A DNA stretch of 64,000 nt from Sphingomonas sp. So64.6b (lineage in GTDB: Bacteria; Pseudomonadota; Alphaproteobacteria; Sphingomonadales; Sphingomonadaceae), in the NCBI RefSeq assembly GCF_014171475.1, contig NZ_CP048817.1, forward strand, positions 372,001 through 436,000. Direction: 5' to 3'. The position numbers were made by a program, and so were the translations under genes. Below are positions 9,314 through 18,522 of this stretch, one piece after another. The notes beneath the pieces are model-generated. The model was not told the origin of the DNA. It saw nothing but the letters and a program-made list of their open reading frames with translations, and searched no databases. Position 1 is the first letter of the stretch. Each line of letters begins with the position of its first letter.

Positions 9314-10569
9314 GCGATCGACGCCGCGCGGGCCTCCAGCAATGCCGTCTCGCGATCGCTACGCGCAAGCGATGCGGCCTTGAGCAGCGCCTCGCGCGCT
9401 TCGCTCGTTCGCCCCAGCTTGGCGAGGAAATCGCCTCGAACACTGAACAGCAGATAATAATTTTCGAGCACCCCTTCGGCGACAAGCTCATCGACCAGCG
9501 CCAGTCCGATCGCCGGTCCGAACGCCATCGATCTGGCGACGGCGCGATTGAGGTCGACCACTGGGGAGGGCAGCGTGCGGCTCAGTTCGTCATAGAGTGA
9601 CGCGATCCGTTCCCAATCAGTTGCATCCGGGGTCAGTGCTCGCGCGTGACAGGCGGCGATCGACGCCTGCAGAGTATAGGGTCCGGCCGGATCGGAAAGG
9701 CTTTCCGCGATCGCCAATACCTTCAGCCCATGCAGGATAAGTACCCGGTCCCAGCGTGCGCGATCCTGATCGAGCAATAGGATCGGCGCACCGTCCGGCC
9801 CGGTCCGCGTCGGCAAGCGTGAGGCCTGAAGTTCCATCAGCGCGAGCAGGCCGTGCACTTCCGCTTCTACGGGGGTGAGGCCGGCGAGAATCCGGCCAAG
9901 CCGCATCGCTTCCTCGCACAGCGCAGGCCGTGTCCAGGCATCTTCGGCCGCGGGCGAATAGCCTTCGCCGAAGATCAGATAGATGACTTCGAGCACCGAC
10001 GAAAGCCGGGCATCGCGCTCGGCACCGCGCGGGACTTCATAGGCGACGTCTGCCTTGGCCAGCGTCTTCTTCGCGCGCACGATGCGTTGTGCGACGGTCG
10101 CCTCGGAGGTCAGGAACGCGCTGGCGATCTCCTCGGTCGACAGGCCGCCGATCAGCCGCAAGGTGAGGGCGACGCGTGCTTCGGTCGCCAGCACGGGATG
10201 ACATGCTATGAAAATGAGCGCGAGCAGTTCGTCGCCGATCTCGTCATCGATCGCAGCCACGATTTCGTCTTCGACGGAATGATCCAGGACATCGACCTCG
10301 CCCGCAAGCTTGCGGTGCTTCTCGTCAATCATGCGGGACCGGCGGAATCCGTCGATCGCCCGCCGCTTGCCCGTGGCCATCAACCAAGCGCCGGGATTGC
10401 GCGGCACCCCCTCCTCCGGCCATTGCCGCAGCGCGGCTTCGAGCGCCTCCTGCGCCAGTTCCTCGGCCTCAGTCAGGTCGCGCGTCATGCGGGCCAGACC
10501 GGCGATCAGCCTGGCGGACTCGATCCGCCACACTGTCTCGATCGCACGCAAGGCATCCGCCGTTCCCAT
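9310..10569 (-). CDS. ECF42-type RNA polymerase sigma factor with C-terminal TPR-like (DUF6596) extension
   Basis: 419 residues, more than twice the size of a simple ECF factor. The N-terminal ~170 residues hold sigma region 2 (LTEAEELAQEALEAALRQWP, NPGAWLMATGKRRAIDGFR) and region 4 (LRLIGGLSTEEIASAFLTS, EATVAQRIVRAKKTL). The remaining ~240 residues (LSSVLEVIYLIFGEGYSP, EAEVHGLLALMELQASR, DLNRAVARSMAFGPAIGLAL, YYLLFSVRGDFLAKLGR) form the helical extension of the ECF42 group. Members of this group have no anti-sigma factor and are encoded next to DGPF/YciI proteins; exactly such a gene lies 43 bases upstream on the same strand (10613-11041). The inducing signal is unknown. Confidence 0.9.
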   Translation of the reverse strand: MGTADALRAIETVWRIESARLIAGLARMTRDLTEAEELAQEALEAALRQWPEEGVPRNPGAWLMATGKRRAIDGFRRSRMIDEKHRKLAGEVDVLDHSVEDEIVAAIDDEIGDELLALIFIACHPVLATEARVALTLRLIGGLSTEEIASAFLTSEATVAQRIVRAKKTLAKADVAYEVPRGAERDARLSSVLEVIYLIFGEGYSPAAEDAWTRPALCEEAMRLGRILAGLTPVEAEVHGLLALMELQASRLPTRTGPDGAPILLLDQDRARWDRVLILHGLKVLAIAESLSDPAGPYTLQASIAACHARALTPDATDWERIASLYDELSRTLPSPVVDLNRAVARSMAFGPAIGLALVDELVAEGVLENYYLLFSVRGDFLAKLGRTSEAREALLKAASLARSDRETALLEARAASIA

Positions 10570-10612
10570 CCCGATAGTTTAGGCAGGGGGAACGGCGGAG
10601 GCAAAGTGCGTC

Positions 10613-11041
10613 TTACTGGCCGTAATTGCCGATCTGATCGCGCATCGCTTCTTCTCGTGCCTGTAGTTCGGGTGTGTAGGCCTCGCCGAAATCGGCCGCG
10701 TCGAACACCTGGCGGATTTCGATTTCGTGATGCGCGCCATCGGGATTGGGCACGCGACGGATCCACTCGATCGCTTCATCCATCGACTTGACCTGAAGCA
10801 GCCAGAAACCACAGATCAGTTCCTTGGTCTCGGCAAACGGGCCGTTGAGGACGCTGGTCTTGTCGCCGTCGAAGCGGACCCGCGCGCCCTTCGACGAGGG
10901 ATGCAGGCCTTCGCCGGCGAGCATCATGCCGGCCTTGACCAGTTCCTCATTATACGCGGTCATCTCGGCCAGCAGTCGTTCACTCGGCATGACGCCGGCT
11001 TCGCTCTCGGCGCTCGCCTTCATGATCACCATTACACGCAT
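10613..11041 (-). CDS. YciI/DGPF-domain protein, partner of the ECF42 sigma factor
   Basis: 142 residues of the YCII (dimeric alpha-beta barrel) family. The hallmark segment, here NGPFAETKELICGFWLLQV, corresponds to the 'DGPF' motif, followed by SMDEAIEWIRRVPNPDG. The ATG at 11041 is chosen because an AGGAG lies 8 bases upstream; an in-frame GTG at 11050 is too close to it. It is cotranscribed with the ECF42 sigma factor gene. Members of this pair are thought to act in stress sensing, but no catalytic role is established. Confidence 0.9.
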   Translation of the reverse strand: MRVMVIMKASAESEAGVMPSERLLAEMTAYNEELVKAGMMLAGEGLHPSSKGARVRFDGDKTSVLNGPFAETKELICGFWLLQVKSMDEAIEWIRRVPNPDGAHHEIEIRQVFDAADFGEAYTPELQAREEAMRDQIGNYGQ

Positions 11042-11193
11042 GACATTCACTCCTGGTTATCGTGAGCGATCCCGGGATGTCTTACCCCGTTCAAGATGGC
11101 TCTGATGACACGTCGATTGAGCAAACGGGATATCGACACATGTGCGAAATTATTTTTTGCAGCGAGACAGAATGCCGTCCGGCAAACAAACTT

Positions 11194-11221
11194 AAGCCCC
11201 TCCCTTGAAGGGAAGGGGCTT
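11194..11221 (-). terminator. Intrinsic terminator of gshA
   Basis: On the minus strand, AAGCCCCTTCCCTT pairs with AAGGGAGGGGCTT with one mismatch, starting 9 bases after the gshA stop codon. The following bases (AAGTTTGTTTG) are T-rich. Confidence 0.75.
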
Positions 11222-11229
11222 AGAAGGAA

Positions 11230-12603
11230 TTAAAACCGCATCTCATCATAGACCTTCGAGACGTCGCCGCCCCAAGCGCCATGATAGCGTTCGAGCAGGA
11301 TCTCAGCCGGGACCTTGCCCGACCGCACGATCTCGCGCAGCGGATCGAGGAAACCCGTTTCGTTGCTGCCCGATGAATCGATCCGCGCCCGGGCGGTCAA
11401 TCCCGCGTTGGCGATGTCGAGCACCTCACCGGCGATATCGCGCAGTCTGCCGCCGCCTGGAATCGGTGCATCCAGTGCCAGCTTTGGCACCGCGTCGCGT
11501 AGCGCCTGACGTTCCTCGATCGTCCAGTCCTTGACCACATCCCATGCCGCGTCGAGCGCGCCATTGTCGTAGAGCAAGCCGACCCACAGAGCTGGCAGTG
11601 CGCAAATCTTGTTCCACGGTCCGCCGTCGGCGCCACGCATCTCGAGAAAGGTCTTCAGGCGCACTTCGGGAAAGGCGGTCGACAGATGATCGGCCCAATC
11701 GTCGATCGTCGGCTTTTCGCCCGGCAGTACCGCCAGATCGCCGCGCAGAAAGTCGCGGAAACTCAGGCCCGCCGCATCGATATATTTGCCGTCGCGGTAG
11801 ACGAAGTACATCGGCACATCGAGCGCATAGTCGGTGTAGCGTTCGTAGCCGAAGCCGTCCTCGAACACGAAGGGCAGCATGCCGGTACGCGCCGGATCGG
11901 TGTCCGACCAGATATGGCTGCGGTACGACAGCATGCCGTTGGGCTTGCCCTCGGTGAACGGCGAATTGGCGAACAGCGCGGTCGCGAGCGGCTGAAGAGC
12001 GAGGCCGACGCGGAACTTTTTCGCCATATCGGCTTCGGTTTCGTAGTCGAGATTAACCTGGATTGTGCAGGTGCGGAGCATCATGTCGAGCCCCATCGAC
12101 CCAACGCGCGGCATATGCCGCAGCATGATCGCGTAACGACCCTTGGGCATGATCGGCAGCTCTGCGCGCGTCTTGTCCGGCCACATGCCGAGGCCGAGGA
12201 AGCCGATCCCGAACTTGTCGCCGATCGCCTTGACCTGCTCGAGATGGCGGCCGGTCTCGGCGCAGGTCTCGTGCAGATTGTCGAGCGGCGCGCCCGACAG
12301 TTCGAACTGGCCGGCCGGCTCCAAGCTGACCGATCCATCGGCGCCCGACAGCGCGATGACCTTCCCGCCCTCCAGTACCGGGCGCCAGCCATAGTCGGTC
12401 AGTGCGTCGAGCAGGTCCTTGATCCCGCCCGGTTCGTCGTAACTCGGTGCATGATGATCGGACAGGGCATAGACGAACTTCTCATGCTCGGTGCCGATGC
12501 GCCAATCCTTGATCGGCTTCTCACCCTTGGCGAAACTCGCGACGAGTTGATCGCGGCTCTCGATGACCGCTGCGTTGCTCTTTGAAACGGTCTTCGTGCT
12601 CAT
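11230..12603 (-). CDS. gshA: Glutamate-cysteine ligase (plant/alphaproteobacterial type)
   Basis: Catalyses the ATP-dependent joining of glutamate and cysteine, the first step of glutathione synthesis in the cytoplasm. 457 residues, typical of the class shared by plants and alphaproteobacteria. Recognisable segments are DWRIGTEHEKFVYAL (start of the catalytic core), SLEPAGQFELSGAPLDNLHE, MLRTCTIQVNLDYETEADM and EMRGADGGPWNKICALPALW. The ATG at 12603 (MSTKTVSK) is preferred to one three codons upstream. It is a single gene with its own terminator, between the ECF42 pair and a Crp/Fnr regulator on the same strand. Confidence 0.95.
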   Translation of the reverse strand: MSTKTVSKSNAAVIESRDQLVASFAKGEKPIKDWRIGTEHEKFVYALSDHHAPSYDEPGGIKDLLDALTDYGWRPVLEGGKVIALSGADGSVSLEPAGQFELSGAPLDNLHETCAETGRHLEQVKAIGDKFGIGFLGLGMWPDKTRAELPIMPKGRYAIMLRHMPRVGSMGLDMMLRTCTIQVNLDYETEADMAKKFRVGLALQPLATALFANSPFTEGKPNGMLSYRSHIWSDTDPARTGMLPFVFEDGFGYERYTDYALDVPMYFVYRDGKYIDAAGLSFRDFLRGDLAVLPGEKPTIDDWADHLSTAFPEVRLKTFLEMRGADGGPWNKICALPALWVGLLYDNGALDAAWDVVKDWTIEERQALRDAVPKLALDAPIPGGGRLRDIAGEVLDIANAGLTARARIDSSGSNETGFLDPLREIVRSGKVPAEILLERYHGAWGGDVSKVYDEMRF

Positions 12604-12651
12604 GGCGCGCATGTAGCGATGCCGCGAGGGCGGCGCTAGTGGGCAGGCAAG

Positions 12652-13353
12652 CTAGTAAGAGCAGATCTGCCGCAACCGCTCGCTATCGATCACCACCCAA
12701 TCGCCGTGGCGCTTGTCGACGATTCCGAGTTGCTTGAGGTGGCTGACCTCACGATGCACGCTTTGCCGCGTCACGTCGAAGATGTCGGCGATGTTGGACT
12801 GTGTGATCGGCAACAGAATCCGGGTTTCCCCTCCGACGACCGATTCGCCGGCATGCTCGGCCAGGTTTGCGAACATCGTGGCGATGCGCTGGCCAAGACG
12901 CTGCGTGGCGCGCTGTTCGCGGCTCGCCATCTGGCGCGAGATCGCTTCGGCGAACTTGCGGCACAAGGCTTCGGGGATTTCGGGATGGCGGTGATAGAGC
13001 TCCCAGAAATCGTCGCGCTCGAGTTGGCGAACCACCGCTGGCGTTAGTGCGATGGTGGTATGGTTATGTTCGCGCCGGACGATCATCGCGGTTTCGCTGA
13101 AACAGTTGCCGGCAGCATAAATGGTGATCAGCGCCTGTCGGCCGTCGACGTGAAGCCCGATCAGGCTCAGGAAACCGGTCTCGACCTGAAAGATGCGGGT
13201 CGCCGCTTCGCCGGCGCGCTTGACCGGCATGCCCGGTGCCACGGTAAAGCGAGTCATCCGCGCCTCGATCGCCTCCCGGACGGGTGCGGGAAGCGCGCCG
13301 ATCCAGTTCTCGCGATTGATGATGCCGACGGTCGTCGGCTCGGCCGTATCCAT
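12652..13353 (-). CDS. Crp/Fnr family transcriptional regulator
   Basis: 233 residues. An N-terminal cyclic-nucleotide-binding-like beta roll (about 20-125, containing FQVETGFLSLIGLHVDGRQ and YAAGNCFSETAMI) is followed by a dimer helix. A winged helix-turn-helix lies near 170-225 (ITQSNIADIFDVTRQSVHRE, VSHLKQLGIVDKRHGDW). The N-terminal cysteine cluster of oxygen-sensing FNR is absent. It is transcribed divergently from the TonB receptor at 13527, with 173 bases between them, so it is a good candidate regulator of the receptor-CitMHS-AtuA run. The effector is unknown. Confidence 0.88.
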   Translation of the reverse strand: MDTAEPTTVGIINRENWIGALPAPVREAIEARMTRFTVAPGMPVKRAGEAATRIFQVETGFLSLIGLHVDGRQALITIYAAGNCFSETAMIVRREHNHTTIALTPAVVRQLERDDFWELYHRHPEIPEALCRKFAEAISRQMASREQRATQRLGQRIATMFANLAEHAGESVVGGETRILLPITQSNIADIFDVTRQSVHREVSHLKQLGIVDKRHGDWVVIDSERLRQICSY

Positions 13354-13526
13354 CTTCCACTCCTGACTGCGATCGGTGAAGCATAGCCCAAATAAATTCC
13401 ACCCGATGTAACATTGGCGACACGCAGCCCGAGTCCTCCGGGTGCAATGGCTCCGACGCGGACGGCGAAAACACCGCCGCGATCACGGACCGCTGCTCCT
13501 AACGCACGGCCAGGGGAGGATAGGAT
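13354..13526. promoter_or_regulatory. Divergent intergenic region between Crp/Fnr regulator and TonB receptor
   Basis: 173 bases separating two divergent starts, which must hold both promoters. An AT-richer patch near 13388-13402 (CCCAAATAAATTCC) stands out against the GC-rich background. A strong ribosome site (GGGGAGGA, 13512-13519) precedes the receptor ATG. No clear Crp-type palindrome could be recognised by eye. Confidence 0.45.
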
Positions 13527-15764
13527 ATGACCAGATTTCGCAAAGCGCTGAGCGCCACGACCGCTGCCGGCGCCTTGTTCGCCGCACCGGCACTCGCGCA
13601 GACGGTGCCAGAAGAGGCTCATGCGGTTGAAGCTCCCGAGTCGAACTCGGCGATCCAGGATATCGTGGTCACCGCGCGCCGCCGGGAGGAATCGCTGCAG
13701 AACGCGCCGGTTACCGTCACCGCGTTTACCGGCGCGCAATTGCAGGAAAAGGGCATCAACGACTTTGCCCGATTGGCACAAGCAACGCCGGGCGTGAACT
13801 TCGATGCCTTTCCACGCGCGGCGCCGCGTCCTTTTTTCCGCGGCATCGGTAGTTCAAACCAGGGAGCGGGCGGCGATCCGTCGTCGGTCGCGTTCCTCGA
13901 CGGCGTCTATCTTGGCCGCGCCGCGATGCTCGGCATCGATTTTTTCGACATGCAGCGCATCGAAGTGCTGAAGGGGCCGCAAGGCACGTTGTTCGGCAAG
14001 AACGTCGTCGGCGGGGCAGTCAACTTCATCACCGCGAAGCCGACCAGCGAGGCCGCTGCCCATGCCCAGCTGACGGCCGGCGAATATAGCCAGCTCAACG
14101 GTAATGTAATGCTCAACCTGCCGATCACCGACACGATCGCGACTCGCGTGGTACTCGGCGCAGTCACCAATGACGGCTTTCGTCATACGCCGGGCGGACG
14201 TTCGCTTGACGATGAGAACAAGATCAGCGCGCGCGTCCAGACCATGGTCGGTATCGGCACCGGCACAACTTTCCTCCTTGCCGGCGACATCGCCAAGCAG
14301 GATCTGGGTCAGGGGTCGCACTTCAACGTGCGGACATTGCCCTTCCGTACGTCCGGTCCGCGCGGCTATGACGATTTCGACAAGCCGCGCGTCGCCGATC
14401 CGGATCGTTATGGCGGCATCAATACGCAGACCGGTGGCGTCCGGGGCGAATTGAATACCGACATACTCGGCTTCGCCACGCTGACCGCGACGGCCGCCTG
14501 GCGCACGCTCGACTACACGTCATCCGACGATCTCGACGGCAGCAACGCGGCTGCCAATCTCGCGGCAGGCGTCGTGGCACCGGCGATCCAAACGCTGGCG
14601 AAGGAAAACGCCGATTCCTATTCGGCCGAAACACGCCTGACCTCGCTTGGGTCCGGGCCATTCAGCTGGGTGTTCGGGCTCTATTACAACCATGACAGGA
14701 TCAGTCGCGAGCGCGAGAGTGAGACCGACGTGGTCGACACCAGCGAGAATCGCTTCGTCGCTCATTCGACCAATCGCAGCTATGCCGCCTTTGGCGAAGT
14801 TCAGTACAAGTTCGGCTTTGGGCTCGGGGTCTTCGGCGGCGCGCGCTACACCGATGAGAAGAAGACTTATGACGTCACCCGGCTGATCGGGAATCCCGCC
14901 GCGCCGACGATCGGCTACACGACAGTCGGTACGCCGGGCGAGGCGGGGCAGCGGCTGGTGACCTATCGGGTTGGGACCGATTTTCGCGTCAACGACAATA
15001 TCTTCCTGTTCGGCACGGTTTCGACCGGTTTCAAATCGGGCGCGTTTCCGGAACAGCCGGGTAGCGCGGTCCTCGCACGCATCGCGACCGCGCCGGAAAA
15101 GGTCACCAATTACGAGGCGGGGTTCAAGACCGACTGGCTCGACCGGCGGCTGCGCGCCAATGTCTCGGCGTTCGTCGCCAAGTACAAGAATTTCCAGACC
15201 ATCCAGGTGATCCCCGACGCGACTGCGGGGCCGGGCGGATCGCGCGTATCGACCGACACTGGCGACGCGACGATCAAGGGCGTCGAAACCGAACTGATCT
15301 TCGCGCCGGTCGATCTGGTCGATCTGACGGTGCGTTACACCTATCTCGATGCGCGCTTCGACCAACTGACCCAGACCTCGGCGATCCTGGCCGATGGCTC
15401 CGCGGTGCAGCGCGACCTGGCGGGCAACCGCCTCAGCCGTACCCCGAAACATGCGATCACAGCCGATCTCGGTTTCACCACGCCAAAGAGCGACTGGGGA
15501 TGGCTGCGCGCCTTGGTGTCGATGGACTACCAGAGCGATATCTATGACGACAACGATAACGACTTCATCGAATATCGCCGCGCCCGGACGCTGTGGGACG
15601 CCAGCCTGACCTATCATGTCGACGATCGTTTCTCGGCGCAGCTTTGGGTCAGAAACCTGACCGACAAGGAATACCGTACCTTCCAGGTCGACTCCGCCAA
15701 CGGCCTGTTCGTGCAATATGGCCCGCCGCGTCAGATCGGCGTGACACTCAATGCGTCGTTCTGA
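13527..15764 (+). CDS. TonB-dependent outer-membrane receptor
   Basis: 745 residues. A signal peptide (MTRFRKALSATTAAGALFAA, then PALAQ) is followed by a TonB box/plug (IQDIVVTARRREESLQNAPV, PRPFFRGIGSSNQGAGG, IEVLKGPQGTLFGKNVVGGA). A beta barrel ends with the typical C-terminal motif DASLTYHVDDRFSAQLWVRN, LTDKEYRTF and a terminal NASF. There is no STN domain, so unlike the receptor at 1938 it should be a transporter only. A CitMHS-family inner-membrane transporter gene follows 30 bases later, suggesting that the two carry the same organic acid or terpenoid-like substrate across the two membranes. The substrate is inferred from context only. Confidence 0.93.
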   Translation: MTRFRKALSATTAAGALFAAPALAQTVPEEAHAVEAPESNSAIQDIVVTARRREESLQNAPVTVTAFTGAQLQEKGINDFARLAQATPGVNFDAFPRAAPRPFFRGIGSSNQGAGGDPSSVAFLDGVYLGRAAMLGIDFFDMQRIEVLKGPQGTLFGKNVVGGAVNFITAKPTSEAAAHAQLTAGEYSQLNGNVMLNLPITDTIATRVVLGAVTNDGFRHTPGGRSLDDENKISARVQTMVGIGTGTTFLLAGDIAKQDLGQGSHFNVRTLPFRTSGPRGYDDFDKPRVADPDRYGGINTQTGGVRGELNTDILGFATLTATAAWRTLDYTSSDDLDGSNAAANLAAGVVAPAIQTLAKENADSYSAETRLTSLGSGPFSWVFGLYYNHDRISRERESETDVVDTSENRFVAHSTNRSYAAFGEVQYKFGFGLGVFGGARYTDEKKTYDVTRLIGNPAAPTIGYTTVGTPGEAGQRLVTYRVGTDFRVNDNIFLFGTVSTGFKSGAFPEQPGSAVLARIATAPEKVTNYEAGFKTDWLDRRLRANVSAFVAKYKNFQTIQVIPDATAGPGGSRVSTDTGDATIKGVETELIFAPVDLVDLTVRYTYLDARFDQLTQTSAILADGSAVQRDLAGNRLSRTPKHAITADLGFTTPKSDWGWLRALVSMDYQSDIYDDNDNDFIEYRRARTLWDASLTYHVDDRFSAQLWVRNLTDKEYRTFQVDSANGLFVQYGPPRQIGVTLNASF

Positions 15765-15794
15765 GAGTGAGATGATCTTGATAAAGCACCTCCA

Positions 15795-17117
15795 ATGCTG
15801 ATGCTGCTCGGCTATCTGATGGTCGCCACGTTCATGATCCTGATCATGACGCGGCGGCTGTCGGCGCTGGTTGCGCTGATCCTGGTGCCGCTGATCTTCG
15901 GCGTGGTCGCGGGGCATGGCGCCGATCTCGGACCGATGGCGGTCGATGGCCTCGCCAAGCTCGCGCCGACCGCCGCTTTGCTGCTTTTCGCGGTGTTGTT
16001 CTTCGCGATCATGATCGATGCCGGACTGTTCGAGCCGCTCGTCACACGGATCCTGCGCTTTGCCGGCGACGATCCGGTGCGGGTGGCGGTCGGCACGGCC
16101 ATGATGGCGAGCGTGGTGTCGCTGGACGGGGACGGCGCGACCACCGCACTGATCACGATCACCGCTTTCCTGCCGGTCTATCGCCGGCTCGGCATGAACC
16201 CTTTGGTGCTGGCAGTGATCCTGGCGTCGGCGAATACCGTGATCAACCTCGCGCCATGGGGCGGACCGACCGGCCGCGTCGCCGCCGCGCTGCGTCTCGA
16301 CGTGGCCGATGTGTTCGTGCCGCTGTTGCCGGCAATGGTCGCGGGCATCGTCGCGACGTTCGGGATCGCATGGTATCTTGGCCGCGCAGAACGTCGTCGC
16401 CTGGCTGCCGCACCGGGAGGTGGTTCGTCCCCTTCGACCGACAGCGCTTCGATCGTCGCGCCGCTCATCGGCGGTGAGGTCGATGCGGCGACCGCGGCGC
16501 TGCGCCGGCCCAGGCTCTTTGTCGTCAATCTACTGCTCACTATTGCGGTGATCGGTCTGGCCGTCCTGCACATCGTGCCGCTGCCTTTGGTCTTCATGGT
16601 CGGCCTGTCGATCGCACTGATGGTCAATTATCCGCGCCTCAACGACCAGCGCGACCGGCTGGCGGCGCATGCCGCGACGGCGCTGCCGATCCTGATCCTG
16701 ATCCTCGCGGCGGGTGTGTTCACCGGCGTCATGGCGGGCACCGGCATGGTCGACGCGATGGCGAAGGGTGCGATGACCACGATACCGCCATCGCTGGGCC
16801 CATGGCTCGGCCCGATTACCGCCTTCATGGCCGCGCCGCTGACTTTCGCCTTGTCCAACGACGCTTTTTATTTCGGTGTCGTGCCGGTGATCGCGCAGAC
16901 CGCCGCGCAATACGGCATCGCGCCGGTCGAGATCGGCCGAGCGTCGCTGCTGGCGCAACCGATCCACGCGCTCAGCCCGCTACTCGCGGCGCTCTATTTC
17001 TCCTCCGGTCTGCTCGGCGTCGATGTCGGCGCGCTGCAGCGCTTCGCGCTCAAATGGGCTTGCCTGCTCACCCTCGTCCTGATCGCCACCGCGTGGCTCA
17101 CCGGCGCAATCACCTGA
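15795..17117 (+). CDS. CitMHS family (citrate-divalent cation/proton symporter-like) transporter
   Basis: 440 residues, about twelve hydrophobic helices in two halves. Segments such as MASVVSLDGDGATTALITIT, NTVINLAPWGGPTGRVAAAL and FALSNDAFYFGVVPVIAQTA match the conserved motifs of the CitMHS branch of the ion-transporter superfamily. Known members carry metal-citrate complexes; the substrate here is probably a carboxylic acid but is not determined. It is placed between the TonB receptor and the AtuA-like gene (7 bases before the latter), so it is part of one operon. Confidence 0.88.
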   Translation: MLMLLGYLMVATFMILIMTRRLSALVALILVPLIFGVVAGHGADLGPMAVDGLAKLAPTAALLLFAVLFFAIMIDAGLFEPLVTRILRFAGDDPVRVAVGTAMMASVVSLDGDGATTALITITAFLPVYRRLGMNPLVLAVILASANTVINLAPWGGPTGRVAAALRLDVADVFVPLLPAMVAGIVATFGIAWYLGRAERRRLAAAPGGGSSPSTDSASIVAPLIGGEVDAATAALRRPRLFVVNLLLTIAVIGLAVLHIVPLPLVFMVGLSIALMVNYPRLNDQRDRLAAHAATALPILILILAAGVFTGVMAGTGMVDAMAKGAMTTIPPSLGPWLGPITAFMAAPLTFALSNDAFYFGVVPVIAQTAAQYGIAPVEIGRASLLAQPIHALSPLLAALYFSSGLLGVDVGALQRFALKWACLLTLVLIATAWLTGAIT

Positions 17118-17124
17118 GGTATCG

Positions 17125-18522
17125 ATGACTGAACGGCTCACCAACACGATCAACGTCCTTGTGCCGGTCGGCGCGGTCGGTGCAGGCGTCCGCGACAGCG
17201 ATGTGCAGCACGGCCTCGCCGCCGGAGCGCATGCCATCGCTTGCGACGCGGGATCGACCGATAGCGGCCCAGCCTATCTCGCCACTGGCCGGTCGAAATA
17301 TTCGCGCGATGCGGTGAAAGCGGATCTCGCCATATTGATGCGCGCCCAGGCGGTGGCGGCCATACCATTGCTGATCGGGTCGTGCGGTACGTCCGGTTGC
17401 GACATGGCAGTCGACTGGATGCGCGATATCGCGCTGGAGATCGCACGCGAAGAGGGGTTGAGCCCGCGCATCGCGACACTTTATTCGGAACAGGATGCCG
17501 CGTTTCTGGCCGAAGCGGCGACCGATGGCCGGATCATTCCACTGGCACCGTTTACCGGAACCGACCTCGCGGTGTTCGCCGAGTGCGACCATATCGTCGC
17601 GCTGATGGGGCCGGAGCCCTATATCGCTGCGCTGCGCGCCGGTGCCGATATCGTGCTCGGCGGCCGTACCACCGATACGGCGGTGATCGCCGCTGTGCCG
17701 TTGATGCATGGCGCGGGCGCGGGACCGGCCTGGCATGCCGGCAAGACGGCCGAGTGTGGCGGGCAGTGCACTGTCACGACACGTGATGGCGGCGTGATGG
17801 TCCGGGTCGGCCACCACGCGTTTGAGGTCGAGCCACTCAGCCCGCACAACGCCTGCACGCCGGCTACGGTGTCTGCGCACATGCTGTACGAAAACACCGA
17901 CCCGTTCGAATTGCTCGAACCCGGTGGCGTACTCGATGTCCGTCACGCGACCTATGTAGCAGTCGATGATCGGATCGTGCTGGTCTCCGGCTCGTGCTTC
18001 AATGCCATGCCCTATACGATGAAGCTCGAAGGGGCGGCGGGGAGCGATTTCCAGACGATCATGCTGGTCGGTATCCAGGATCGCGGCGTACTCGGCGAGA
18101 TCGACCGGTTCATCGCTCAGATGCACGCTTATCTCACTGGCCGCGTCGAGGCGGCGATGGGTGAGCGGGCGGGCAGGTTCGATATCTCGCTGCGGCCCTA
18201 TGGCTGGAACGCGGTATCGGGCAGCGTGATCGGCGGACCGCAGCCGGTGCCGCGCGAAATCGGCCTGTTGTTCGTCGCGACCGCCGCGAGCCAGGAAATC
18301 GCCACCCAGATCGCTAAGACTTGCAATCCGGCCTTTTTTCACATGCCGCTCGATCCGGATCAGGAATTACCCAGCTACGCCTTTCCCTTTTCGCCGGCCG
18401 AAACGGAGCGCGGGCAGGTGTTCGACTTCAAGCTTAATCACGTGGTCCGGGTGGATGACGGCATGCAACTCGTGCGGACGATATTTTGCGACAAGGATGC
18501 CCTGCTCGATGCCCAAGCTTAG
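17125..18522 (+). CDS. AtuA-like (DUF1446, acyclic terpene utilisation) family protein
   Basis: 465 residues. The N-terminal region VPVGAVGAGVRDSDVQHGL, followed by IACDAGSTDSGPAYLATGRS, matches the AtuA/DUF1446 family. Later blocks are VLGGRTTDTAVIAAVPLMHG and WHAGKTAECGGQC. AtuA is required for growth on citronellol/geraniol in Pseudomonas, but the reaction is not firmly assigned and many relatives lie in other catabolic clusters. The rest of the atu pathway (geranyl-CoA carboxylase, acyl-CoA dehydrogenases) is not in this window. It overlaps the next gene (DUF4387) by 14 bases, a pairing or fusion often seen in this family. Confidence 0.85.
   Translation: MTERLTNTINVLVPVGAVGAGVRDSDVQHGLAAGAHAIACDAGSTDSGPAYLATGRSKYSRDAVKADLAILMRAQAVAAIPLLIGSCGTSGCDMAVDWMRDIALEIAREEGLSPRIATLYSEQDAAFLAEAATDGRIIPLAPFTGTDLAVFAECDHIVALMGPEPYIAALRAGADIVLGGRTTDTAVIAAVPLMHGAGAGPAWHAGKTAECGGQCTVTTRDGGVMVRVGHHAFEVEPLSPHNACTPATVSAHMLYENTDPFELLEPGGVLDVRHATYVAVDDRIVLVSGSCFNAMPYTMKLEGAAGSDFQTIMLVGIQDRGVLGEIDRFIAQMHAYLTGRVEAAMGERAGRFDISLRPYGWNAVSGSVIGGPQPVPREIGLLFVATAASQEIATQIAKTCNPAFFHMPLDPDQELPSYAFPFSPAETERGQVFDFKLNHVVRVDDGMQLVRTIFCDKDALLDAQA

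Noticed and set aside
13254..13781. A minus-strand frame across the Crp/Fnr and TonB receptor starts
   Set aside because: It overlaps two well-supported genes and has no recognisable product.
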